Shown piece after piece: positions 31,697 to 42,759 of a stretch of DNA of 64,000 nt (positions are counted from its first letter, which is position 1; each line of letters starts with the position of its first letter). A program made the position numbers and the translations under genes. A model generated the notes under the pieces. The model ran no database searches. It saw only the letters and a list, made by a program, of their open reading frames with translations, and was not told where the DNA came from. Source of the DNA: Melieria omissa. Its lineage: Eukaryota; Arthropoda; Insecta; Diptera; Ulidiidae. The stretch is from contig OZ020270.1 in the NCBI GenBank assembly GCA_963971225.1, positions 25,605,123 to 25,669,122 of the forward strand, in the 5' to 3' direction.

Positions 31697-31909
31697 ATGG
31701 GAAACAGGACCCCAAAAGAGGAGGTCATAGTGTCTAATAACAACGCAGCCAGCTCTAATTCAACAACTAGCAACACTAACAACAATTATTTACTCTATAT
31801 TTTAACAACACTCGTAATACTGCTTGTACTGTTAGAAATCAATAAATACTACAAAAATTATGTTAAGAAGTTAGTATCCAAAAACGCCAAAATTAGTACC
31901 ATAGTTTAA
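31697..31909 (+). CDS. 412-like small ORF 2, single-pass membrane protein
   Basis: The ATG at 31697 (MGNRTPKEE) lies two bases after the stop of the previous ORF. The product is ~70 residues: an Asn/Ser-rich head, one hydrophobic helix (YLLYILTTLVILLVLLEI, residues ~32-50) and a basic tail (NYVKKLVSKNAK). The MGN start could be myristoylated. Short membrane ORFs occur at this place in 412-like elements. Function unknown. Confidence 0.6.
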   Translation: MGNRTPKEEVIVSNNNAASSNSTTSNTNNNYLLYILTTLVILLVLLEINKYYKNYVKKLVSKNAKISTIV

Positions 31910-32071
31910 TTAAAATAAAACAAAATAAACGCATATTAATAACAAACAAATTTTTATATACCAAAACAACAATTACTTTTAAGAAGAATTATCGCATATC
32001 ACCAATGTTGACATAAAGAAAAACCAAAAATTTTTTGTTACAAAAATGGACAAACATAGGACAAAACCAAA

Positions 32072-33009
32072 TTGGCAACAAAAATTGGCTTGACGGAATA
32101 CAAGACCAACCAACAATTAAAGACGACTTGCCAGACAAAACCGGTAGCATACTTCAAAAAATTTTGGGCATTCATCGGTATGCCAAGGGAACCGACTATG
32201 GCGGACGTGGAAAACCCCACGACACTTGAACAAGAGACATACCTCATGTTTAAAAAGTTTAATCTCCAGAATTAAATGGAAGACCTAGTAGAAGAAGTAA
32301 ACCGACTACTATCAAACCTCAAAAAAACACCCAGCAGGTCATACACTAGACAGACAATACAAAACAAACTCGACAAACTACAAACAATCAGAAGAGAATT
32401 TGCAATCCTAGCGATCGAACGAAAAGACGCAACAGGATTGACAATAATATTTAATAACACCCACGATACAGCCAAACAAATGATGACCAACAAACTAGAA
32501 GAACTAGGAACACAGGAAAACAGCTCCACAATGACTACATTCAACATTGAAACGGCTATGAAAGCCATACCAAACTTTACGGGAAACCATAAAGAATTGA
32601 ACACTTTCATAAAAATTTCAGAGCTAATCCACAAAAAACTGGACAACACTGGACAAACAGAATTATTAGAATTCATTTTCTTTGCGAAATTAACCTCAAC
32701 AGTAAGGACAGCAATCGGCAGCTATGTCCCAGAAACTCTCCAACAACTTACAGAAACACTAAAAGACAGATACAAGACCACGACAACGGTAGCACAATTA
32801 CAAAACAAACTGTCATGCTTCCAACAAAGAAACACGAGCATTACAACATATAAAGACAATATCTTAAATCTAATAGCCGAACTAAATGACTTGCAAATAA
32901 CACAAACAACTCAAACAACTATAGAAGTCAAAATAATTACAACAGAAACTACGACCAAAACAGAAACAATTACCAAAACAGAAACGACAACCAAAATAGG
33001 AACAATTAC
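32072..33009 (+). pseudogene. 412-like gag, N-terminal and capsid part
   Basis: A short frame (32072-32275, with ADVENPTTLEQETYLMFKKF) leads to the main frame from ATG 32276: MEDLVEEVNRLLSNLKKTPS, a helical region, then FNIETAMKAIPNFTGNHKEL and KLSCFQQRNTSITTYKDNI as capsid-like helices. After LNDLQITQ the sequence turns into Thr/Lys/Glu-rich repeats (TTTKTETITKTETTTKI), which reflect a shift out of the Asn-rich frame. BEL/Pao cuts it at 33009. Confidence 0.75.
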
Positions 33010-33210
33010 TGTCATTATTTGTTTGTTGCAGAGAGAAGTCAGGGGTGCAAACTGCGGTAAGCTCGATTCCATTATTTAAAACTTATATTTCATTGTTTGT
33101 TTTCCCGAACAGAAATAAACACGCTAAAATGCGCTAAACGCTAGAACGTTAAAAATCACCAGTAACCGCCACAAGTGTTTTATTCGAGCTCCTGACTGCC
33201 GTTCGCAACA
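33010..33210 (+). repeat. 5' LTR of BEL/Pao element
   Basis: It runs TGTCATTATTTG … GTTCGCAACA over 201 bp, with AATAAA near 33114. After it, a leader holds an imperfect direct repeat (GCCGTGCAGCCACTGCCACC near 33240 and again near 33318). Confidence 0.92.
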
Positions 33211-33318
33211 ATCATTTATTTCGCAGTCGTTGCGCTACCAAGCCGTGCAGCCACTGCCACCGCCGTGCAGTGCGAATTGTAAAGTTTTCGGAGTCAAATA
33301 AACGGAGCTGCCCCAGCC

Positions 33319-34629
33319 GTGCAGCCACTACCACCGCCGTGTAGTGCAATTGTGACGCATAGCCGCCAGAGAACACGTCACTGGGAATCCTTTAGCCAGC
33401 AGGACATGCGAAAGAGCGAGCGCATCACCGAAAGAATGGACCCAAGGAAAGTTGATACTGCGTCGTCGGCTGCCGGGGCATCCGCCTCAGCCAACGCAGG
33501 AGCCATCAACACAAGTGTCGCCAGCCAAGGAGCCAAATCTGTTGCTGTTCCCGTAACAGTCAGAGGGGAGAACGGTGGAATGTCTAGTGCCGTCGTACCT
33601 TCAGTTGAGAATGTCGTCGAGTGTGCTAATGTAGCACCAGCCAGTGGAAGTCAAATCAATAACCGCAGCGTGAGTACAAGTTTTCTGCATCAGATGGAAG
33701 CGAAAATAGCCGCCTTGGAGGCTCAGCTGCATATCATGCAGGAGAATAGCTTGCCACAAATCAAGGGAGCTTCTACCGAACAAGCATGTTCTGTCTTGTC
33801 AACAGCGACCGCTGCCACGCTGTCGCCTATACAGTTAGCAGCGGGTGCTGCCACGCCGTCGCCTATACAGTTAGTAGCGAGTGCCGCCACGCCGTCGCCT
33901 ATTCCGTTAGCAGCGAGTGCCGCCATGATGACGCCAGCGCCGTTTTGTAATTCAGCCGTTTATTCAAACTTTTGTTCTGCAGGCATCAATAGTTACACGC
34001 CTGCGTTGCCAACTTATTGCCAGCCGAGGTTGCCAACAAGCACAAATTCTGAGTGGATTTCAGCGAATACTCAAACGAACTCTGCCGCCGCATTGAATTG
34101 GTCGTCGCCGAGGCATTTATTGGATTTGCCATATTTTGGGGGAAACTCGGAGGAGTGGCCCATGTTTTTTACAACTTATGTCCAGTCCACCGCCATGTAC
34201 AATTATTCGAATTTTGAGAACTGCCTGCGCCTGCAGAAGTGCCTAAAGGGGAGGCGCGAGAGACAGTGAAGTCGCTGCTGATTCATCCGGATAATGTCGC
34301 AGCAGTAGTTGAGCAGCTTCGATTCCGGTTTGGACGTCCGGAGCAGCTCATACGTGGACAGTTGCAGCAAGTTCGAGAGATACCGCCGATTTTGGACTCG
34401 GAAATAGACAAGCTGATCCCATTCGCTACAAGGACCAGAAATCTGGTTGTGTTTTTGCAGATATCGCAGCATATCGCCAATCCAACCCTACTTGAGGAGT
34501 TGATCGCCAAGCTGCCCATGAACAAAAGGATAGAATGGGCCAGATATGCTGCGCCTATCAAGCCATATCCGACAATTGTTGACTTCAGTAATTGGTTAAA
34601 CGAGGTCGCAGCCAGACGCGTGCAGAGCC
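33319..34629 (+). pseudogene. BEL/Pao gag
   Basis: The first frame (to ~34250) has an Ala/Ser-rich head, a helix MEAKIAALEAQLHIMQENSL and tandem ~13-residue repeats (PSPIQLVASAAT units, about 33820-33920). DLPYFGGNSEEWPMFFTTYV begins the capsid-like domain of Pao gag. A shift near 34245 leads to GEARETVKSLLIHPDNVAAV and FRFGRPEQLIRGQL. The frame shifts again near 34620 into pol. The product would form the capsid. Confidence 0.85.
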
Positions 34630-37060
34630 CAAACGCCGTCCTGTACTCTATGCCAACGAGAAAACAGACGTTTGTCCTGTCTGCAAAGGTGAACATAAAG
34701 TGCCCGCCTGTCAGCAGTTTCTTGCCCGCAGTGCTACGGAAAGATGGGACTTGTGCAAGAAGATCCGTCTGTACTTTGGGTGTTTGACATTGGGTCACTC
34801 ATTGCACAACTGCCGCCGTCAAAAGCGATGTCCTAGCACAGGTTGTACTAGGAAGCATCATGAGCTGCTGCACACTGCGTCAAAGACATACACAACTGAG
34901 CCTCGGACGGAGGAGACAGTGCAGCCATCTGCAACTCCGGGTCGTCGCGAAGGTCAGACAGTGCTCAGTTGCCGTGCGAGTGAGGCGAACAACAAGCTGT
35001 TGTTTCGTGTGCTGCCAGTGACGTTGTATGGTCCAAAGGGGCAGAGGGATGTTTACGCGTTAATGGATGAAGGCTCATCGATAACGATGATCGATAACGA
35101 GCTCTCAGATCAACTTGGGTTGCAGAGTCGATCTCGTCGCCTGAATATACAGTGGTTCGGAGGTAGGTCATCCAACGAACTGGCAAAGGTTGTGAACGTG
35201 AGCGTGAGTGGTGCCGGCATGACGAAAAGACACATGCTGCGCAACGTGTATGGCGTCAACAATCTGCAGTTGCCTATGCAAAGCTTGCACGAATCTGATC
35301 TGCCAGGAGGTTCAACAACGGGCCGAGAGCTTCCACTTCAGCAATACGGCAGCGTCAGGCCGCAATTGCTAATCGGACTTGACCATTGTCGTTTGGGTCT
35401 TCCGAAAGATATTGTCACAATGCGTGAAGGTGGACCATATGCTGCGCAAACCGAATTGGGCTGGGTCGTTTTTGGTCCGACTCAGCAAAGTGTTGCATCG
35501 ACGTCATGCCTCCTCATCCAGCCGCAGGGGGAGCAACGCTTACATAATCTGGTCGCTGACTATTATTCGATCGAAAGCTTTGGTGTGAGAGCAGCTCCTG
35601 AAGTAGAAAGTTTTGATGACGTTCGAGCACGCCAGCTACTGGAGAGGACAACCAAACATGTTGCTGGTCGCTTTCAAACGGGACTGCTATGGAAGTCAGA
35701 TGACGTTTCTCTACCGGATAGCTATCCTATGGCCCTGAAGCGACTAGGTGGAGTCGAGCGAAAACTGGAGAAGGATGATGAGTTTGCTGCTGCATACAAC
35801 TTCATCATCAACGATTATGTCAACAAAGGATACGCCAGAAAGCTGCAGCCAGCAGAAGCCGCCGTGGTGGGACCAAAGACTTGGTACTTGCCACACTTCG
35901 CCGTACGAAATCCCAACAAGCCGGGTAAGCTGCGCCTGGTGTTTGATGCCGCCGCCACAGTTGGTGGGACTTCGTTGAACGACCAATCGCTGAAGGGACC
36001 TCAGCAATATCAGCCACTGACGACAGTCCTACTGAACTTCCGTTATGGATCCGTCGCCGTTTGTGCCGACATTAAAGAAGTGTTTCATCTGGTCGTCATT
36101 CAGCCGCAAGATAGGTGCGCTCAACGGTTCCTGTGGAGACATGGCGATAACACACGCCCGCCAGATGTTTACGAAATGATGGTTATGATATTTGGAGCCA
36201 CTTGTTCGCCTTGCGTGGCCCAGTATATCAAAAACAGGAACGCCTTGATGCACGGCGATTGTAAAGAACGCGCTGTGAAATCTATCTTGGAACGCCACTA
36301 CGTCGACGACTTCGTGGATAGCTTCAATTCTGAGGAGGATGCTATCGAGATCAGCCTGCGTGTCCGGTCCATCCATCACGCTGCCGGATTTTTGTTGCGT
36401 AACTTCGCATCGAATTCACTTCCTGTTGCCAGTCGAATGGGTGAAGAACGCAGGAGTGACGTTCTGCTAGCCAACGAGAAAGTGCTCGGCATGTACTGGC
36501 ATGCTGCCACCGATACATTCCGATACCATCTACACTTTCACAGAGTCGACAAAGCGGTAGCAGACGGACAAAGATGTCCTAGCAAGAGAGAACTGTTGAG
36601 CATAGTAATGTCTATTTTTGACCCTCTTGGATTTTTGAGCCAGGTGACGATAGCTGCCAAGTTGGTCATGCGCGCTGTTTGGATGCGAGATGTTGGGTGG
36701 GATGAACCACTGCCTGACGGCATTAATGCAGAATGGAAAAAGTTACGTGAAAGCCTCTGCCGAGTTTCGGACGTCCAAGTGCCACGCTACTACTTCTCAG
36801 CCGGTGGCCCAGTTCAAATGCAACTGCACATGTTCGTGGACGCCAGTGAAAATGCCTTTGCTGCCGTCGCTTATTGGAGAGCAACAAACCAAAAGGGGGA
36901 CGTACACGTGTCGTTGATCTGCGCCAAAACGAGGTGTGCTCCTTTGACGCCGATGACCATCCCACGTTTGGAGCTACAAGCTGCCGTTCTTGCAACGCGC
37001 TTGTTGCAAATGGTCCTGAAAGAGCATCCCGTTAACATTGCTAATTGCTTCCTGTCCTGA
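34592..37060 (+). pseudogene. BEL/Pao zinc knuckles, protease, reverse transcriptase, RNase H start
   Basis: An 822-codon frame. It opens with CPVCKGEHKVPACQQF and LTLGHSLHNCRRQKRCPSTG (knuckles, residues ~33-90), then a protease (YALMDEGSSITMIDNELSDQ; active-site Asp in MDEGSS). The RT has RLVFDAAATVGGTSLNDQ, VAVCADIKEVFHLVVIQPQD (catalytic Asp) and the active site HYVDDFVDSF. RNase H starts LHMFVDASENAFAAVAYW. The frame ends early at 37060 after NIANCFLS. All visible RT catalytic residues are present. Confidence 0.92.
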
Positions 37061-38871
37061 ATCACTCCGAAAACCGTCGTACAGTGGATTAATTCACCTA
37101 GCCGTCTTTACAAACCCTTTGTGGTTCATCGTGTTGCTGAGATTTTATCTGCCACGAAAGAGTCTAACTAGAAATGGCTTCCAACTTATGAGAACGTCGC
37201 CGATGAAGCCACCAGAGTCAGTCATACCATTGACATGTCGCCAAAGTCACGATGGTTCCAAGGTTCGTCCTTCCTTCGTCAATCGGAAGAGTCTTGGACA
37301 TTCCTGCCGCCTGACACGCCCGTGGATGTTTCTGCCGTCAATGAAGAGCTGCGCCGGAAGATTACGCTCCTGGTGACGAGCGATCACTTTGTTCATTTTA
37401 ATCGATTTTCCTCTTATAGCCGCCTGAAGAGGACTATAGCCTGGGTGCTACGTTTCTGCGACGCCTGCCGCAAACGCCTTGAGCCGTCACAGCTGTATGG
37501 GCTGACCGCCGCCGAAGTTGTCTTATGCCGCCAGGCTCAAGCCGAAGCCTATGGCGTCGAGATAACACACATCCAACGCAACGGACGCGTGCCCGATAAG
37601 AGTGCGCTCGTTACGCTGTTGCCATATCTGGACGAAGCCGGACTAATCCGTGTCTGTGGTCGCATCGATGCTGCCAGCTGCCTTCCCTATAGCACGAAGC
37701 GTCCCATCATTTTGTCATCGAGTCACCCGCTCACCGAGTTGATTGTGATGCACCATCATCGCCGAATGATGCATCAGAATCATGAGGCTGTCATTTGTGA
37801 GGTCCGTCGACGATTTTGGATCCCAAGGCTGAGGCAAGTGGTGCGCCACGTAGTTTCGATTTGCCAGGAGTGTCGCGTTTACAGAGCCGCGCCTGAAACG
37901 CCGAGAATGGAGGTCCTGCCAGAGGACAGATTGACGCCATATCTTCGCCCGTTCACCAACACAGGATTGGACTACTTCGGGCCGGTAACGATAACCGTGG
38001 GCAGACACACAGAGAAAAGATGGATCGCCTTGTTCACGTGCCTTGCGATTCGCGCTATTCATTTGGAAGTGGCGTACGATTTGTCGACTGAGGCTTGTAT
38101 TGCTATTCGCAATTTTATCAATCGCCGTGGGATTCCGACCATGCTTCGCAGTGACAATGGTAAGAACTTTATCGGCGCCAACGAGGAAGCCAAACGGTTC
38201 GCAGAGGTGTTCGACTGTGAACGCATACAAGATGGGCTGGCTTCAAAGGGTGTCCAATGGATATTCAACTGCCCGAATTATCCGTCTGAAGGTGGAGTCT
38301 GGGAACGCATGGTCCAATGCGTAAAACGGGTCTTGCGTCACACATTGAAGGAGGTGTCGCCAAGGGAACATACTCTCCAATGCCTGATCATCGAAGCGGA
38401 GAATGTGGTAAACTCGTGTCCATTGACGCATCTGTCTGTGTCAGCCGAGGATGAAGAACCACTTACTCCAAACCATTTTTTGCTCGGTTCAGCCAACACG
38501 GCGCTGACGCCAGCTTTGAAGGAAGTCGATGTTACGCCGCGTAAGCAGTGGCGAATTGCGCGTCAGCTAAGGGATCGTTTTTGGAAACGCTGGATCAACG
38601 AATATCTGCCAACGTTGACCCGACGCGTCAAGTGGTGCAAAAAAGTGAGCCAATAAAAGTCGGAGATTTGGTGTTCATCTGCGACGCGAACATGCCGAGG
38701 AGAAGCTGGTGCCGTGGTCGTGTGGAGCAGACGTATGAAGGATCCGATGGGATCGTGCGCAGAGCCGACGTACGCACCGCATCCGGTATCCTCCGCCGCC
38801 CTGTGTCTAAATTAGCCGTACTGGATGTTGTGGTGAATCCGGGTGATTCACGGGGTGGGGGATGTGGATAA
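37061..38871 (+). pseudogene. BEL/Pao RNase H end, integrase and C-terminal domain
   Basis: The short stretch 37061-37235 holds pieces of the RNase H end in three frames, so at least two indels are present. From 37235 one frame of 473 codons carries the integrase: LTELIVMHHHRRMMHQNHEA (His pair), ICQECRVYR (Cys pair), TGLDYFGPVTI (Asp), MLRSDNGKNFIGANEEAKRF (Asp) and GVWERMVQCVKRVLR (Glu). All three catalytic residues remain. After a shift near 38640 the last part (VQKSEPIKVGDLVFICDANM, RRPVSKLAVLDV) is the Pao C-terminal domain. Confidence 0.92.
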
Positions 38872-38885
38872 TTCATATGTAACCA

Positions 38886-38957
38886 GTGGCAACCCTGCGT
38901 GGTTGTGTGGGCAGTGGCAACCCTGCGTGGTTGTGCGGGCAGTTTGTAGCCCTGGGC
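38886..38957. repeat. Imperfect ~28-bp tandem repeat before the BEL 3' LTR
   Basis: GTGGCAACCCTGCGTGGTTG occurs twice, each followed by TGYGGGCA. A shorter third unit (TTGTAGCCCTGGGCA) abuts the LTR. It occupies the polypurine-tract side of the element. Confidence 0.75.
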
Positions 38958-39158
38958 AGTCATTATTTGTTTGTTGCAGAGAGAAGTCAGGGGTGCAAAC
39001 TGCGGTAAGCTCGATTCCATTATTTAAAACTTATATTTCATTGTTTGTTTTCCCGAACAGAAATAAACACGCTAAAATGCGCTAAACGCTAGAACGTTAA
39101 AAATCACCAGTAACCGCCACAAGTGTTTTATTCGAGCTCCTGACTGCCGTTCGCAACA
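38958..39158 (+). repeat. 3' LTR of BEL/Pao element
   Basis: It is 201 bp and identical to the 5' LTR as far as I can read, except the first base (AG instead of TG). ATTAC follows directly. Confidence 0.92.
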
Positions 39159-40280
39159 ATTACCAGAACAGAAACGCAAACCAAAGCAATTTTCGCAATG
39201 CCAATAACCAGCAGCGAAACGGGTATGTGAACAACTCAAGTTACAACCAACCGAACCGAAATCAAAACCAGAACGACAGAAACCAATTCCAAAACAACAA
39301 CCAAAGCAACAGAAACAATTCACGGTCATATAACAACAGCAATCGAAATGCTTACCAACAATAATAACCGACAAGGTCGCCCAACTCGAATAAATTACAT
39401 ACAGGGAAACGAGGGCGACCCGGAGGAACAGAATTCGACTCCTCCGGGGGAGGAAGAACAAACAATAAACGAATATATTTAATAACAGACAACTTAACCA
39501 ACTATGTCACATTCAAATGCAGCCAATTTTGCAAACCCATGACATTTCTCATTGACACCGGAGCAGACGTATCAATCTGCAAAGTAAACAACGACGACAG
39601 TTTCGACATTAATACACAGAAAACAGATGCAAATTAACAGGAATATCACCTGCAGAAATCAACTCACTAGGAACATTCAGATTGACATTTCCCCTAAGAG
39701 ACGCAAAAACAGAACTAACCTTTCAAATGGTCAACGACGATTTTCCAATTATCACAGATGGAATTTTAGGAAGAGATTTTCTACTCAAATACATGTGTAA
39801 AATAGATTACGAAACCCTCACTTTAACAATTATTATAAACGAAGTTGAACACGTATTCCCCATTACAACAAAAACACCACACAACAAAACACACACAATT
39901 CCACCCAGATGTGAAGTCATAGTACCGATAAATCTAAGCCTAGAAGAAGACACCGTCATTTTAAATAAAGAACTCACAAAAGAAGTATTCTTAGCCAACT
40001 CCATTGCACCAGCAAAAGGCATCTGTCACATCAAAATCATTAACACAACAAACAAAACAGTCACAATAAAGGACATAGAACCACAAGTAGAAAAACTGTC
40101 AAATTATACAATATTAAGAACACAACACAGAAATAAGTGCACAAACAATAGCAGATTTGAAAAACTCATAACCACGCTATAGCTAGACACCTTTGACCCA
40201 CAAATTAAACAAGAACTAATGGACATCTTTAGACGGTACCAGTCAATATTTCATTTAGAAGGAGAAGAACTTACTACAAA
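39159..40280 (+). pseudogene. 412-like gag tail and protease
   Basis: The gag tail (NRNANQSNFRNANNQQRNG and SYNQPNRNQNQNDR) is Asn/Arg/Gln-rich and in a frame that is open until ~39365. The protease follows with MTFLIDTGADVSICKVNN (active-site DTG) and, from 39682, DDFPIITDGILGRDFLLKYM. The spacer ahead of RT is VEKLSNYTILRTQ; DIFRRYQSIFHLEGEELTTN is the last recognisable piece. Shifts lie near 39365 and 39635, and a TAG at 40180. RT is absent. Confidence 0.82.
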
Positions 40281-40345
40281 CATTTTTGAAAATATTGAAA
40301 TGAATGAGTTCAAAAGAAAGTACAATGAACTACATGTAAACAAAT

Positions 40346-40592
40346 CTGTGGTCAAAAGCAATAACCGCCTAAGTCGAAAATTACTGTTTCGAGCAATCTC
40401 GCTTTAAAGTTTTAGCGCGTAGTGTGTTCGTTATGGGAATGCGAATACGTTTTTATTAAAAACTTCTTTTATTTTAAAGTTACAAACTCCCCGATTTTAC
40501 ACAAACGTAGAGCACAGTCAAGGGAACGTGGTGGCATCCATAACTCAATTTCTTCTTAAGTCGACTTAAGCGGTTATTGCTTTTGACCACAG
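40346..40592. mobile_element. 247-bp MITE with 32-bp TIRs
   Basis: CTGTGGTCAAAAGCAATAAC at the left end (continuing CGCCTAAGTCGA) is mirrored at the right end with one mismatch. AAAT occurs on both sides (40342-40345 and 40593-40596), a possible 4-bp duplication. No ORF. I cannot assign a superfamily. Confidence 0.75.
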
Positions 40593-40686
40593 AAATATTC
40601 GCTAGTTGAAAGGAAAGGAGTAACACTTCGTTCAATAATGTGTGTGACTAACTAATTAAAACACATTTTTTTGCCAAAATTCGTTT

Positions 40687-41597
40687 TTATTCATCAACAT
40701 AGTCCCCTTTTAGGGAGATACAATCATTCCAACGCTTTTCCAATCTTTCGATACCGCCTTTGTAGAACGATTTTTCTTTGCCTTCAAAATAGGCGTTAGT
40801 TTCGGCGATTACTTCATCATTTGAGCCAAATCTCTTACCACGGAGCATCTTTTTGAGGTCTGCGAAGAGCCAGTAGTCGCTGGGGGCCAGATCTGGAGAA
40901 TACGGGGGATGAGGAAGCAATTCGAAGCCCAATTCATGCATTTTTGCCATCGTTTTCATCGACTTGTGACACGGTGCATTGTCTTGGTGAAACAACACTT
41001 TTTTCTTCTTCATATGGGGCCGCTTAATCGCGATTTCTTCTTTCAAACGTCCCAACAACGCTATATAATAGTCGCTATCCCTTTCTCAAGATAGTCGATG
41101 AATATTATTCCGTGCACATCCCAAAATACTGACGCCATAACCTTGCCAGCCGATGTTTGTGCCTTTGGACGCTTTGGGCGGCTTTCACCGGTTGCATGCC
41201 ACTCAGCAGACTGCCGATTTGACTCTGGAGTGAAATGGTGGATCCATGTTTCATCCATTGTGATGTACCGACGCAAAAACTCCGACTTGTTGCGCGTAAA
41301 CATGTCCAAACAGCTCTTTGAATCATCGATTCGTTGTTGTTTTTGCTCCGGTGTGAGCAAACGCGGCACCCATTTCGAAAACACCTTTTTCATAACCAAA
41401 TGTTCGTGTATTATGGTGTGTACACTGCCTGCTGATATCTTTAGAATGTCAGCAATCTCCCCCACTTTCACTTTACGGTCGGACATAATGATTTTCAGTG
41501 TTTTTTCAACGTTTTCCGGAATAACAGCGTCATTTGGCCGTCCAGTAGATGGAATGTCATCGGTGTCTGTACGACCACGTTTGAATTCGGTGCGCAA
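40687..41597 (-). pseudogene. Mariner transposase, N-terminally truncated
   Basis: Element order: FKRGRTDTDDIPSTGRPNDA, a helix-turn-helix region (GEIADILKISAGSVHTIIHE), WVPRLLTPEQK (the WVPHEL-like linker), ITMDETWIHHF (first Asp), LFHQDNAPCH (second Asp) and YSPDLAPSDYWLFADLKKML (third Asp of D,D34D). It ends EKRWNDCISLKGDYVDE. A frameshift at ~41060 and the loss of the first HTH domain at ~41600 inactivate it. The C-terminal end is followed by AT-rich DNA in which I cannot fix the TIR. The enzyme would cut and paste at TA sites. Confidence 0.92.
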
Positions 41598-41600
41598 AAG

Positions 41601-42759
41601 TCGATTTTGTCATGTTTGATTTGGGGGAAACTGTTATACTTGTCCGATAGATAAATGCTTGGACCTAAGAAATCCGAAAACCTTAACTAAATTGGACAAA
41701 TAGTTTTGCTTGTAGAGCCCGTCAAAGTTGAGCAATTTTTAGAGTGCGAAATAATATCAGCAATTTGCACTTTTCGGCAAAGCTGAAGTTTTAAAATACG
41801 GAAAGGAGCAAATTAATTGAAACTTTTTGCACCAGCATCGTAAAAGAAGGCATTTGTAGTAGATTATTAAATATAGAAAAAAAAGTTGGTTGTTGTTGTT
41901 GTCTTTTCAGAGGCACTCACTTGAAGCACTGTTTTTATCACTCTTTTTGAACTTTCGATGGACTTTCAAAAAAAGGCCATACTTGCCACGGTTCCGTCTT
42001 TGGGAAAATTGTTCAGTAGTTTTCTGTGAGTTCTACCATGAAGAGATCGGGTGCCCGATTTTTCCCGACTGGACTTTACAGCGATTTTTCTGTGGCCACC
42101 TCGCGCAATTTTGTGCTTTCGGGTGCGTGCGTTCGAACAACTTCGTCAAGGTTTTGAAAGTGAATCAGTTACACGCGATTATACTTGTTGCCAGGGCATG
42201 CAAATTTGGATTTTGGCTTCATTTAAGATGTGATACAAGCTTGCAATTCAATATTAAGTCGACTTTTTTTTTGCGTATATTACTGAAAGCTCGAAGTAAA
42301 GAGTACTTTTACTGGATGCGCAGTTTGCACGTACGAAAACTAAGTTGGCTTTCATTTCCGGCAACCAGTCAATCATCAATGTATCCTTTGATTTTGTTTT
42401 TAACAAAATATTAACACTGTGTCTGTCATACAATTTTTTTTTTTTTAATTTGAGCAAAACTCAGTCATTCGCCATTAGCCTTTGAGTTGAACCGCGCCAA
42501 TGAAACAATTCGTTATTGAAAAACAAAAAGCAGACTTATATCTATGTGTACTGTATAAAACCCACTTATGTGTCTGGGCTGTTCAAAAATCCCACAACGG
42601 GTAAAAACCTAAGAACTGCAGGTACCTGCTAGTACTAGAAACTTAGTACCTGCTATTTGAATGCATATGCAAATCCTACTTATAAATAAAAGAATTTAGA
42701 GTAAGTAAAGTTAGTTTCGATTTTAATTTGAACTAAACATCACTTTAATTCCGCCACTG
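41601..42759. other. Unassigned spacer
   Basis: A 174-codon open frame (41890-42414, plus) is rich in Phe/Leu/Arg/Cys and shows no known motif, so I do not call it a gene. A short LTR-like motif set (TATAAATAAAAG near 42680) has no partner. Nothing else is recognised. Confidence 0.4.

Larger units (their letters stand above)
33010..39158 (+). mobile_element. BEL/Pao LTR retrotransposon, nearly complete
   Basis: LTRs of 201 bp at both ends are almost identical. A perfect 5-bp target duplication ATTAC (33005-33009 and 39159-39163) is present. Inside are gag, protease, RT, RNase H, integrase and the C-terminal domain in the BEL/Pao order. It lies in gag of the 412-like element. Near-identity of the LTRs indicates a recent insertion, but several small indels break the single long ORF expected for this group. 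Confidence 0.93.
30652..40280 (+). mobile_element. 412/mdg1-like Gypsy element, 3' truncated, split by BEL/Pao
   Basis: A putative 5' LTR, a primer site, two small ORFs, gag and the protease region follow one another in the order known for the 412/mdg1 group. A BEL/Pao element (33010-39158) sits in gag. The reading resumes at 39159 with an Asn/Gln/Arg-rich gag tail and the protease. Similarity stops at ~40280, where RT should begin; there is no RT, integrase or 3' LTR. Confidence 0.75.

Noticed and set aside
41890..42414. 174-codon ORF on the plus strand
   Set aside because: Composition rich in Phe/Leu/Arg without motif, in AT-rich spacer; probably a chance frame.
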